The notes beneath the pieces are model-generated. The model was not told the DNA's origin. It worked only from the letters and a program-made list of their open reading frames with translations, and searched no databases. Below, one piece after another: positions 8,651-15,293 of a stretch of 18,242 bases of DNA; positions within the stretch are counted from its first letter, which is position 1, and each line of letters starts with the position of its first letter. This DNA comes from Parcubacteria group bacterium (GTDB lineage: Bacteria; Patescibacteriota; Minisyncoccia; UBA6257; JACRHY01): positions 1 to 18,242 of the forward strand of contig JACRHY010000020.1 in NCBI GenBank assembly GCA_016215765.1, written 5' to 3'. Made by a program: the position numbers and the translations under genes.

Positions 8651-8676
8651 ATAATGCCACAGTGGCGCAAAAAATA
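8651..8676 (-). promoter_or_regulatory. Tentative extended -10 promoter for the 8638-start operon
   Basis: Between the hairpin and the gene start the minus strand has TGG followed by CATTAT (8651-8656), an extended -10-like element matching TATAAT at 4 of 6 positions. Its -35 region would fall in the T-rich tail of the upstream terminator (TTTATT or similar). The predicted transcript start would be only a few bases before the ATG, giving a near-leaderless message. This is weak evidence, and read-through from upstream is the alternative. Confidence 0.25.
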
Positions 8677-8678
8677 AA

Positions 8679-8705
8679 CCCCTCGCGCGTTAAACGCGCG
8701 AGGGG
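8679..8705 (-). terminator. Strong intrinsic terminator after dehydrogenase copy A
   Basis: A perfect 12-bp GC-rich stem (8679-8690 pairing with 8694-8705, CCCCTCGCGCGT on one arm) with a 3-base loop is followed on the minus strand by TTTATTTTTT. It begins 8 bases after the stop of the gene at 8713-9738. Confidence 0.9.
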
Positions 8706-8712
8706 CGGTTGT

Positions 8713-9738
8713 TCAGGCCGGAAGAACTATTTTCCAGCCGTCATTGTTCGCGCTTTCGCGAAGCGCCGCGAGCACTTCAATGACACGCAGTCCGTCGCGG
8801 CCGGTACTCTTCGGCGCCTCGGTGCCATCAAGCGAGGCGACGACGTTTTCCACGAGTCCGACAAAGAAGCTCTGTTCGCGGCCATGATGCGTTTCACGCC
8901 GTTCCGGATCAAGCTCAAAGAATCCGGCGTACTGCTTGGATTCGGCTGCCGGCGTCAGCTCCACGGTGCGACCGAGATCGCGGATGAAAAGCTCGCCCTT
9001 GCGTCCCAAGACGCGCACCTCAAACATTGAGTAGTCCTTCACATTCGTGGACTGGATGGCGACATGCGCCCCCGACTTAAAGCCAAGGATGCCGTCCACG
9101 CACCAGTCGCCGGGCACGGCGGCATGAGCGCGCAGATTGTTCCAGCCCGCGACCCACTCCACGTCGCCCAAATAGAAACGCAAAAAGTCCACGAGATGCG
9201 TCCCCATATGATACAGGCCGATAGAATAGTAACCGGTCGCCTGCTGGATCTCGCCGATCACGCCGTCCGCCAAGCGTTTCTGCCACTCGCCAAGGAGCGG
9301 CTCAAAACGGCGGATGTGATTCACAAAAAGCAGTGAGCCGGATTTTTCGCAGGCCGCGACCATCTCTCTGCCTTTCCCGATAGTTGAAGCAATCGGCTTT
9401 TCACAGACGATTGCCGGAATGCCGAGCTCGGCGGCCAGGAGCGCCATCGGATAATGCTGGTCGTTCTCGTCGTCGTGAAAGGTGGAAACAGAGACGATAT
9501 CCGGACGAACTTTCACAAGCATCTCGCGCGCGTCCGTGAATATCTCGGCGCCGCGAGCGATCGTCTTCGCTTTTTCGCGTTTTGCGGAGTCCATCTCCGC
9601 GACCGCTACCAGTTCAGTACGCTGGTTGCGTAAATACGCGCCGACGTGAGTTGCGGGCTTGAGCCGCTTCGGATCCTCCTCCATCAACATACCGATACGG
9701 CCGCAGCCGATGACGGCGGCTTTATAGAGCTTTTTCAT
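8713..9738 (-). CDS. Gfo/Idh/MocA family NAD(P)-dependent oxidoreductase (copy A)
   Basis: This second member of the family is also 341 residues. It shows VIGCGRIG (9-16) for NAD(P) binding, the catalytic motif CEKPI near 112-116, NHIRRFEPLL near 140, and MGTHLVDFLRFY near 178 in the substrate domain. The start is supported by a strong Shine-Dalgarno, AAAGGAGGAG, placed just before ATG 9738 inside the end of the acetyltransferase gene; the two genes overlap by 17 bases. It ends at a strong terminator. Compared with copy B, the protein identity is obvious but synonymous positions differ widely and this copy looks richer in G and C, so the pair is not a recent duplication. A likely role is redox modification of a sugar nucleotide, such as a 3-keto intermediate of the WbpB type used before amination. 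That assignment is inference; the actual substrate is unknown. Confidence 0.86.
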   Translation of the reverse strand: MKKLYKAAVIGCGRIGMLMEEDPKRLKPATHVGAYLRNQRTELVAVAEMDSAKREKAKTIARGAEIFTDAREMLVKVRPDIVSVSTFHDDENDQHYPMALLAAELGIPAIVCEKPIASTIGKGREMVAACEKSGSLLFVNHIRRFEPLLGEWQKRLADGVIGEIQQATGYYSIGLYHMGTHLVDFLRFYLGDVEWVAGWNNLRAHAAVPGDWCVDGILGFKSGAHVAIQSTNVKDYSMFEVRVLGRKGELFIRDLGRTVELTPAAESKQYAGFFELDPERRETHHGREQSFFVGLVENVVASLDGTEAPKSTGRDGLRVIEVLAALRESANNDGWKIVLPA

Positions 9739-10303
9739 TTCTCCTCCTTTTCAGCGGAAGTTTGGCGTAATATTCTTGCCGCAAAACCGCCATGCGAATG
9801 GAATCGTAATAGCGGCTGTTGCGGTAAAGATCTTCTTTCAAAACTCCCTCGCGCTTAAAGCCGGCCTTTTCGTAAGCGCGCACTCCGGCGACGTTTTCGG
9901 CGGTAACTCCCAGCCAAATCCGATGGAGATTAAGACGGTCAAACCCGTAAAACAGCATCAGATGAGCCGCCTCCGTTCCGCGTCCTTTCCCCCAGAACAT
10001 TTCCTCCCCGATCATAACCCGAAATTCGGCCTTCCGAGCCGTCGGGTGAATATCGTAAAGGCCGGTCAGGCCTATCGGTTGGCCGCTCTTTTTATCCGTC
10101 ATTATAAAAATGACGTTCTCGAAAGCGACGACCTGGGACATAATCAAGTTTTCAACCTGCTCCCGATTGACCGGACGCTGGCCGGTAAACATCGTAAAAG
10201 TTACGAGCGGATCGTTGATCCATCTGGCAATCAACGGCGCGTCGTTTCGTTCCACCGGCCGCAAGCTGATAAGACGACCGGATAAAAAAGCTCTTCTTTT
10301 CAT
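9722..10303 (-). CDS. GNAT family N-acetyltransferase (RimJ/RimL-type Acetyltransf_3)
   Basis: The 193-residue protein has the GNAT layout. The N-terminal strand is LISLRPVERNDAPLIARWIND (about 11-31), the acetyl-CoA pyrophosphate loop is GKGRGTEA (105-112), and the C-terminal signature NVAGVRAYEKAGFKREG spans 137-153, followed by a DLYRNSRYYDSIRMAVL strand. Close relatives in nonulosonate and amino-sugar loci (SpsD/PseH/LegH-type) acetylate the 4-amino group of UDP-sugars, while others act on protein N-termini. The context with a nonulosonate synthase and sugar dehydrogenases favours an amino-sugar acceptor, but this is inference. A basic tail (KLPLKRRRNEK) ends the protein. A GGGGGAG Shine-Dalgarno sits 4 bases before the ATG. 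The gene overlaps the following dehydrogenase by 17 bases, so both should be made together. Confidence 0.85.
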   Translation of the reverse strand: MKRRAFLSGRLISLRPVERNDAPLIARWINDPLVTFTMFTGQRPVNREQVENLIMSQVVAFENVIFIMTDKKSGQPIGLTGLYDIHPTARKAEFRVMIGEEMFWGKGRGTEAAHLMLFYGFDRLNLHRIWLGVTAENVAGVRAYEKAGFKREGVLKEDLYRNSRYYDSIRMAVLRQEYYAKLPLKRRRNEKAL

Positions 10304-10362
10304 TTTGCTCCCCCTTTTCTTCAGTTGTTAAAAAACACGATTAGCAATATAAAAACATAATT

Positions 10363-10368
10363 ATTATA
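10363..10368 (-). promoter_or_regulatory. Possible -10 element for the acetyltransferase-dehydrogenase unit
   Basis: The AT-rich gap upstream of the acetyltransferase contains a perfect TATAAT on the minus strand at 10363-10368. No good -35 lies 16-18 bases upstream, so the site is only a candidate. The leader would be about 50 bases. Confidence 0.35.
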
Positions 10369-10404
10369 AAAAGTAAATACCGCACATTGCGTTAAAAAGT
10401 AAAA

Positions 10405-10424
10405 GGCGGCGCCGTAGCGCCGCC
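10405..10424 (-). terminator. Intrinsic terminator after the radical SAM gene
   Basis: An 8-bp all-GC stem, GGCGGCGC/GCGCCGCC, with a 4-base loop (10413-10416) starts 7 bases after the stop codon at 10432. On the minus strand it is followed by TTTTACTTTTT. Confidence 0.85.
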
Positions 10425-10431
10425 GCATATA

Positions 10432-11979
10432 TTATTCTTTCATTTTTGAAAGCGATTCGGAAAGATTGACTTCGTTGGCATTGTCCGGCTGATAGTAATA
10501 GAGCCGCTTAAATTCTTCAACAAGCTCGGACCACTTCGCGTCGCCTTCCGGAGTCAATCGCTCCGCCAGTTTTATCTCCGGCCAGCGCTCCTTCGGAAAC
10601 CGCACATAAAGGTTAAAGGTGCGCAACACGCCTTTGATCTGATCAATGGAAAGATCCGGCATGCCGAAAACCGGCTCGTTCGGATCCATCGGGCAGATAA
10701 AATCGGCGTCCATATATCCCATTTTTACCGCCAGATCGCGAAGCGGCGTGCCGCAATACGGCATGTAAACCGAAGCGCGGCAGGTATCAATTGATAACCG
10801 ACGATTGAGTTTAATCGTGTCCCAGACGAGTTCGCGCGTGTCGGTCGGCAGACCAATGATGTTGTTTACGGTGTGCGGAATATCAAAGTCCGCGAGAATC
10901 TTCATTTTCTCCACCGCCAGATCGTTTGAATAACTGCGCCCCACGACGCGGCGGCGAAACTCCTCACTGCCATGCTCCAGTCCGAGATCCATACGATGCA
11001 CGCCGGCTTCTTTCAGCTTGCGCACTTTATCAATCGTAAGGGTCTCAATGCGCGTCTGGCACCAAAAGGGCAGGCGGATATCCCGATACATCTCGCAAAA
11101 CTCGTCAAACTCGCGGTCGGTCCACGCCAGAAAAGTATCCGCCCAGAAACCGATATAGTTCGCCCGATAATTATCGCGAACGTAGAGAATCTCTTCGCGT
11201 ATCTTCGCAAACGATTTTTTGCGGAAGAAACTATGTCCGGTAGCGTCTTTATACAACACGTCCTGCGCGGGTGAGTTGCAAAAAGTACACTTGTAGGGAC
11301 AGCCGCGATGCGTTTCCACCTGAAACAGCCGAAATACTTTGCCGGAACGCGGGTGCAGATGGCGCCCGTCTTCAAAGATGGACAAATCGGGTAGAGGATT
11401 GTCGTCGGGATTAATCGGCGGCGGCAAGGGGTTGCGCTTTATCGTACCATCGGGCTTCTTTATCCAGATTCCCAGCGTGGATAAGATATCATCGCCGCGA
11501 CTCATCTTGCGACACAACTCCGGAAAGACCCGCTCTCCTTCACCGATGCAGATCATGTCTATTTCGCGAAACCGCAACGCTATTTCCGGCGCAAAGGTGG
11601 CAAAGACGCCGCCCAAAAACACCGGTACGTCCAGATCATTGATGTGCTGAAGATAGTTGATGGCCATCGGGAACATGCTTTCGGTGGCGGTAACCGCTAT
11701 GAGATGCGGCTGATACTCCTCTACTTTCTTGCGAAAGTCCTCATAGCCGTCGGTTTTGCGCATTTCATAATGCGCCTGATGAGGACGCACTATCAGGTTC
11801 ATCGTTTTCGTGCGATCCACGTCTATAAATCTGGTAGTCGTGTCATAGTAGGTCGTATCAAAGAGCTCCACGCGAAAACCTTCGCGCTTCAGTATCGCGG
11901 AAAAAAGCGCCAGAGATGTCGGCACCAGCGCCTCCACCCGCACATTCGGATAAAGCATCAAAACCCGGAACTCGCCCAT
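10432..11979 (-). CDS. B12-binding-fold radical SAM protein
   Basis: The 515-residue protein has an N-terminal B12-binding-like Rossmann domain (about 1-160), including LGGVFATFAPE near 122-132 and the GEGE-type motif CIGEGERVFPEL (144-155). A radical SAM TIM-barrel domain follows, with the 4Fe-4S motif C227-x3-C231-x2-C234 in RGCPYKCTFCNSP. Later landmarks are IGFWADTFL near 276, MDLGLEHGSEE near 330 and NNIIGLPTDT near 372, all typical of the BchE/P-methylase-like group. The cobalamin lower-axial motif DxHxxG is not seen where expected; the region reads DTTYYDTT (41-48). Members methylate or rearrange unactivated carbons in lipids, antibiotics and sugars. Here it stands as a single-gene unit with its own promoter and terminator, preceded by a GAGGGGG Shine-Dalgarno 7 bases from the ATG. 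The substrate is unknown; a sugar or lipid-linked glycan is only suggested by context. Confidence 0.88.
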   Translation of the reverse strand: MGEFRVLMLYPNVRVEALVPTSLALFSAILKREGFRVELFDTTYYDTTTRFIDVDRTKTMNLIVRPHQAHYEMRKTDGYEDFRKKVEEYQPHLIAVTATESMFPMAINYLQHINDLDVPVFLGGVFATFAPEIALRFREIDMICIGEGERVFPELCRKMSRGDDILSTLGIWIKKPDGTIKRNPLPPPINPDDNPLPDLSIFEDGRHLHPRSGKVFRLFQVETHRGCPYKCTFCNSPAQDVLYKDATGHSFFRKKSFAKIREEILYVRDNYRANYIGFWADTFLAWTDREFDEFCEMYRDIRLPFWCQTRIETLTIDKVRKLKEAGVHRMDLGLEHGSEEFRRRVVGRSYSNDLAVEKMKILADFDIPHTVNNIIGLPTDTRELVWDTIKLNRRLSIDTCRASVYMPYCGTPLRDLAVKMGYMDADFICPMDPNEPVFGMPDLSIDQIKGVLRTFNLYVRFPKERWPEIKLAERLTPEGDAKWSELVEEFKRLYYYQPDNANEVNLSESLSKMKE

Positions 11980-12015
11980 ATTCGCGCCCCCTCATTGTCA
12001 AAGAATTATGCGATA

Positions 12016-12044
12016 TTCATAGCAATCATGCGCGCGGAAGTCAA
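12016..12044 (-). promoter_or_regulatory. Probable promoter for the radical SAM gene
   Basis: The minus strand shows TTGACT (12039-12044, 5 of 6), then a 17-base spacer, then TATGAA (12016-12021, 4 of 6). Transcription would begin near 12009, about 30 bases before the ATG at 11979, and would include the GAGGGGG ribosome-binding site. Confidence 0.45.
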
Positions 12045-12080
12045 TGAAGCGACGTGCCGCGCCATAAAATAATTGCCACG

Positions 12081-13172
12081 CTATTGCTTGTGCTTGTGTT
12101 TGGCGGTCATAAAATCAATGACGTTTTGCGTGGCATTTCTATGAAAATAATTCCGAATCCCGACATTGCGCACGCGAAGGTTTGCGGACGGACCGATCAA
12201 CTTCTTAAGCAATCCGGGCAACTCCGACGCCCGGCGGGTATGATACGACAAACCAAGACGATTGCTTATTAACGCATCGGTTTTTCTCGCCAGCCCCGGC
12301 TGATAACTGCAAACGATTTTTCCTCCCAGCGCCGCTTCAAACAGAGCCATGGATGTCATGCCGAAGATCAAGTCGTTGCGCTCAATGAGAGCGCGGATAT
12401 CGTCGCCCCTTTTCGCTTTACGGATGCGCAAGCCGGAGCCGGCTATGATCTCGTCAAATCTCGACAAACTTTTGGATCCCGGATGAAATTTAATCAGCAG
12501 CTCTCCAGTCCAATTTAACTTTTCAAGGGCATTTACCAGATCTCCGAATACTTTAATTTCCGCGAACCCCAAATTTTCATGAACTCCGCTCGCCACCAAT
12601 TCGGAAAAATGCTGGTCAATAAAAAGTATTTTTTTTGCCGACTTGAATCCGATGTTCTTAAATTTTTTAAAACCGTCAAAGTGCGGATTACCGGTAACAA
12701 TCAGACGCTCCTTCGGAAAGCCCTCGGCGATCATTTCGCGACGCGTTGTTTTATCCATGATCAAAATATGATCCGGCAACTTACCTTGAACAACCCCTCT
12801 CCTGCCGGAAAAGCTGAACTGCCGGCCGTAATTTACCCAGGAATCCAAAATGGCGGCGGTTGGAATACCGAGTTTTTTTGCCGCTCGCCAAAGCGCCTTG
12901 TCTATATGCATCCCGCTGCTCGTCCCCGTTAAGATAAAATCCGGACCGAAAAACGACACCGATTTTTCAATTTTATCGGTCGTATAGCCATTGACGCCGA
13001 TAAATTTTATTTTGTTCTTTTTGGCAATTAATCTTGCCGGACCGGAAAATAAAACTTTGACGCTAAATAGTTTATTTTTTGCTATCCTTTTTATGACCGG
13101 CACCAAAGTATCGGCCCCGCCGGCATCGTGGGTGGCGAAAATTATTTTTTTGATTTTATTTTTTATCGGCAT
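12081..13172 (-). CDS. GT-B-fold sugar-nucleotide-binding protein: glycosyltransferase-like or nucleotide-sugar hydrolase/epimerase-like
   Basis: The 363-residue protein is lysine-rich and not confidently assigned. The N-terminal domain starts with IIFATHDAGGADTLVPVIKRI (about 10-30) and continues with VKVLFSGPARLIAKKNKIKFIGVNG. This layout of an early glycine-rich loop followed by a per-strand register resembles NeuC/PseG/SpsG-like and other GT-B proteins. Next come ILDSWVNYGRQF near 108 and HILIMDKTTRREMIAEGFPKERLIVTGNPHFDGF near 135-168, then a C-terminal domain with LLIKFHPGSKSLSRF near 245 and NDLIFGMTSMALFEAALGGKIVCSY near 273-297, the usual donor-nucleotide-binding loop. If the nonulosonate pathway is complete in this organism, the protein is one candidate for the missing hydrolysing step, but a glycosyltransferase is at least as likely. 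Its upstream gap is mainly the previous gene's terminator. It ends KHKHKQ with TAG. Confidence 0.6.
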   Translation of the reverse strand: MPIKNKIKKIIFATHDAGGADTLVPVIKRIAKNKLFSVKVLFSGPARLIAKKNKIKFIGVNGYTTDKIEKSVSFFGPDFILTGTSSGMHIDKALWRAAKKLGIPTAAILDSWVNYGRQFSFSGRRGVVQGKLPDHILIMDKTTRREMIAEGFPKERLIVTGNPHFDGFKKFKNIGFKSAKKILFIDQHFSELVASGVHENLGFAEIKVFGDLVNALEKLNWTGELLIKFHPGSKSLSRFDEIIAGSGLRIRKAKRGDDIRALIERNDLIFGMTSMALFEAALGGKIVCSYQPGLARKTDALISNRLGLSYHTRRASELPGLLKKLIGPSANLRVRNVGIRNYFHRNATQNVIDFMTAKHKHKQ

Positions 13173-13195
13173 CGTTTACCATATCGTAATTTAAA

Positions 13196-13218
13196 AACCC
13201 CCTTTAAGCGAGGGGGTT
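13196..13218 (-). terminator. Intrinsic terminator at the end of the formyltransferase gene
   Basis: An 8-bp stem (13196-13203 with 13211-13218, core CCCCCT/AGGGGG) and 7-base loop overlap the TAA stop at 13204-13206. The minus strand continues TTTTTAAATTA. Confidence 0.8.
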
Positions 13219-13896
13219 CAACTTTCTATCAACCGCTTCCTGCACTTCCTTGGGCGCCCAGCTGTAATAACCGCCCTCCTTCGGCTGCGGAACGGGCCGC
13301 AGAACGCCGGAGGATAATCCCTGAAGTGCTTCCACCATTAGTTTGGCGCATATCCGCATCACCCGAACACGGATAGAGAGTAGCGGCTCGCCGGCAGCAT
13401 AAGACACCTCTTCCCGCAAAATAATCGGCCCGGTGTCCAGACCTTCGTCAATAAAATGGCAAGTAGCGCCGACCGGATTGCCGTGATAGATGGACCAGCG
13501 CACGGAATCAACGCCGCGATATTCCGGAAGCAGACCGGGATGCGCGTTCAACGTTCCAATCCTAGCGATTGAAAAGATTTGCTTTTTAATGATCGCCGAC
13601 CCGTCTAAAAGTATCAGATCGGGAGCGTGCTCAAGAAGCGCCCGCCGCGATTCCTCCCCGTTAACATTAGGAACACAAACCACCTCTGACGGAAAGCGGG
13701 ACGGGATATCCGCGAAAGCCGGCGGCGCGTAAAAATCATTTTTAAGATACGATTTTTCTCGCTCTGCCCGCTCGCTCCTCTCCACGATGACGATGGATGG
13801 CCTTAAATTTTCGGCCATCAGCCTACTCATTATTTCACAACCAACGATGTTCTCTTCCGTCATAACCACCGCAAAACTAAGCGAGGACTTACTCAT
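13204..13896 (-). CDS. Formyltransferase family protein (probable sugar N-formyltransferase)
   Basis: The 230-residue protein has the folate-dependent formyltransferase core. Catalytic residues are visible as Asn117 and His119 in LNAHPGLLPEYRG and Asp154 in GLDTGPIIL, with the expected spacing. Preceding elements PDLILLDGSAIIKKQIF (92-108) and the following SVRWSIYHGNPVGATCHFID are typical of methionyl-tRNA formyltransferase-like enzymes. The protein lacks the C-terminal tRNA-binding domain of Fmt and is longer than PurN. Similar-size enzymes in O-antigen and capsule loci transfer formyl from N10-formyltetrahydrofolate to an amino sugar nucleotide. Given the neighbours, an amino group on a nonulosonate precursor or other amino sugar is the likely target, as inference. 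It has a strong promoter (TTGACA/TATCAT) and an AAAGGGG Shine-Dalgarno, and ends in its own terminator, so it is expressed as a single-gene unit. Confidence 0.82.
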   Translation of the reverse strand: MSKSSLSFAVVMTEENIVGCEIMSRLMAENLRPSIVIVERSERAEREKSYLKNDFYAPPAFADIPSRFPSEVVCVPNVNGEESRRALLEHAPDLILLDGSAIIKKQIFSIARIGTLNAHPGLLPEYRGVDSVRWSIYHGNPVGATCHFIDEGLDTGPIILREEVSYAAGEPLLSIRVRVMRICAKLMVEALQGLSSGVLRPVPQPKEGGYYSWAPKEVQEAVDRKLNPLA

Positions 13897-13910
13897 TGTT
13901 TACCCCTTTC

Positions 13911-13939
13911 TTTAAAGATCATTTTAAAAATGATATAAT
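13911..13939 (+). promoter_or_regulatory. Promoter of the plus-strand DUF4910 gene
   Basis: A perfect TATAAT (13934-13939) follows TTTAAA (13911-13916, 4 of 6) with a 17-base spacer. The start would be near 13946, about 32 bases before ATG 13978. No Shine-Dalgarno is visible in that leader. Confidence 0.55.
13918..13934. repeat. 17-bp palindrome over the divergent promoters, possible operator
   Basis: The arms ATCATTTT (13918-13925) and AAAATGAT (13927-13934) are perfect inverted repeats around a single central base. The element overlaps the -10 of the minus promoter, touches the -10 of the plus promoter, and covers the expected minus transcript start. A binding site for a dimeric regulator is plausible, but the AT-rich background makes chance occurrence possible. 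Confidence 0.4.
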
Positions 13940-13957
13940 AATGTAAAATATTGTCAA
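13930..13957 (-). promoter_or_regulatory. Strong sigma70-type promoter of the formyltransferase gene
   Basis: The minus strand has a perfect TTGACA (13952-13957), a 16-base spacer and TATCAT (13930-13935, 5 of 6). The predicted start near 13923 gives a leader of about 27 bases containing AAAGGGG before ATG 13896. The -10 shares two base pairs with the plus-strand TATAAT. Confidence 0.65.
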
Positions 13958-13977
13958 ACTGCATGCTTTCCAATATT

Positions 13978-15240
13978 ATGATAAAACTCATACAAAATAT
14001 CTGGCTTACAAGGCGCGATATAGTTTCCGACGGCTTTGACGAGGCGTTGGCTTACATATCTAAAATTATCCCCCTCAAGATTCACAAGGTGCCCATCGGC
14101 TCCAAGTGTTGGACGTGGAAAGTGCCCGAGAAATGGAGCGCGGCGGCGGCGCGAATTGAAAATTTGCGCGGCAAAACGTTACTCAATCTAAAGGACCATC
14201 CCCTGCACGTCATGTCATATTCTTTGCCGATTGATAAGATCGTGACGAAAGAGGAGTTGCTTAAACATCTGCACACAAGACCGGACAGACCGGGCGCCAT
14301 CCCCTTTGAGTTCAAATATTATGAGCGCGATTGGGGGTTTTGCGTACCGCACAATTGGCTGGAACGCTTCAAAGAAGACCGATATCGGGTATTCATTGAT
14401 TCCAAATTTGAAAAAGGATATTTGAAAATCGGCGAGCATACGATCAAGGGGCGAACAAAGGAGACGATCGCCGTGATCGCGCACCTGTGCCATCCGGCAA
14501 TGGTGAACGACGATCTTTCGGGAGTTGCCGTGCTCGTAGGGCTGGCTAAAGAGCTCGGCAAGAGAAAGAACTATTTCACTTACAAATTTGTCCTTGTGCC
14601 GGAAACCATCGGTTCAATCGCCTATCTGAGCCGCAACGAGAAGATTATCCCGCAATTCAAGTATGGGATATTTCTGGAAATGCTCGGGAACGACGACATC
14701 CACGGTCTGCAACTAAGCCGTCAAGGCGACACCGCGATCGATCGCGCCGCGCGTCACGTCATGAAAAGTACCGGCAAAGAATTTCGCCTCGGCGGATTCC
14801 GCGAGATCGTGAAGAACGACGAGATGGTCTGGAACGGTCCGGGAGTGAACATACCGACGATCTCGGTCAGTCGCGCCAAGCCCGGTTTCCCGCACTATCC
14901 GGAGTACCACACGAGCGACGATGATCCGAGCATTGTCTCCGCGGAGCGCCTTAACGAATCAAAGGACCTCGTCCTTAAGGTAATCAACCTCCTGGAGCGC
15001 GATTATGTTCCGGTCAGAAAATTCAAGGGCCCGATTTTCCTGTCCGGATACGGCCTATGGGTTGACTGGCGCACGAACCCAAAGCTGAGCCATGCCCTTG
15101 AAAATATCATGCTGAGAATGGAAGGCGACAAAAGCATCCTTGAGATCGCCGACGAGCTCGACTTGGATTTTGAAGAAGTCCTGGCCTACATCGACAAGTT
15201 CGTCGAAAAAGGATTGGCAACTCGGAAGAAAAGATCGTGA
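13978..15240 (+). CDS. DUF2172/DUF4910 zinc-aminopeptidase-like protein with C-terminal winged helix
   Basis: The frame can be read from a TTG at 13951, but the first family-like residues are MIKLIQNIWLTRRDIVSDGF, so ATG 13978 is preferred (420 residues). The protein matches the M28-like exopeptidase family DUF4910 with inserted DUF2172. Putative metal and active-site residues are His169 and/or His172 with Asp178/Asp179 in HLCHPAMVNDDLSG, Glu209 in VPETIGS, Glu234 in FLEMLGND, and His311 in YHTSDDDP. Residues from about 350 form a small winged-helix-like domain containing ILEIADELDLDFEEVLAYIDKFVEKGLA. Members of this family occur repeatedly in surface-glycan loci; their substrate is not established, and amide or N-acyl hydrolysis on a sugar or peptide is possible. 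It is the only plus-strand gene here. It is divergent from the formyltransferase and convergent with the cytidylyltransferase on a shared terminator. No signal peptide is seen, so it is cytoplasmic. Confidence 0.83.
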   Translation: MIKLIQNIWLTRRDIVSDGFDEALAYISKIIPLKIHKVPIGSKCWTWKVPEKWSAAAARIENLRGKTLLNLKDHPLHVMSYSLPIDKIVTKEELLKHLHTRPDRPGAIPFEFKYYERDWGFCVPHNWLERFKEDRYRVFIDSKFEKGYLKIGEHTIKGRTKETIAVIAHLCHPAMVNDDLSGVAVLVGLAKELGKRKNYFTYKFVLVPETIGSIAYLSRNEKIIPQFKYGIFLEMLGNDDIHGLQLSRQGDTAIDRAARHVMKSTGKEFRLGGFREIVKNDEMVWNGPGVNIPTISVSRAKPGFPHYPEYHTSDDDPSIVSAERLNESKDLVLKVINLLERDYVPVRKFKGPIFLSGYGLWVDWRTNPKLSHALENIMLRMEGDKSILEIADELDLDFEEVLAYIDKFVEKGLATRKKRS

Positions 15241-15254
15241 CCGTAAAAAAAATT

Positions 15255-15284
15255 ACCGCCGCACATTAAAATTTGTGCGGCGGT
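15255..15284. terminator. Bidirectional intrinsic terminator between convergent genes
   Basis: A perfect 11-bp stem, ACCGCCGCACA/TGTGCGGCGGT, with an 8-base loop lies 14 bases after the plus-strand stop and 9 bases after the minus-strand stop. It is flanked by A8 on the left and TTTTT on the right, so both transcripts meet a U tract after the hairpin. Confidence 0.9.
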
Positions 15285-15293
15285 TTTTACGTT

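Noticed and set aside
8093..8677. Plus-strand open frame of 194 codons over the dehydrogenase copy B
   Set aside because: It is antisense to a gene with clear Gfo/Idh/MocA motifs and crosses the gene start and part of the terminator gap.
12053..12080. Possible hairpin CGTG...CACG after the gene at 12081
   Set aside because: Only four base pairs with a 20-base loop and no T-run; not convincing as a terminator.
13951..13977. TTG at 13951 as the start of the DUF4910 gene
   Set aside because: The added nine residues do not resemble the family N-terminus, there is no ribosome-binding site, and the TTG lies about five bases from the predicted transcript start. ATG 13978 fits family alignment.
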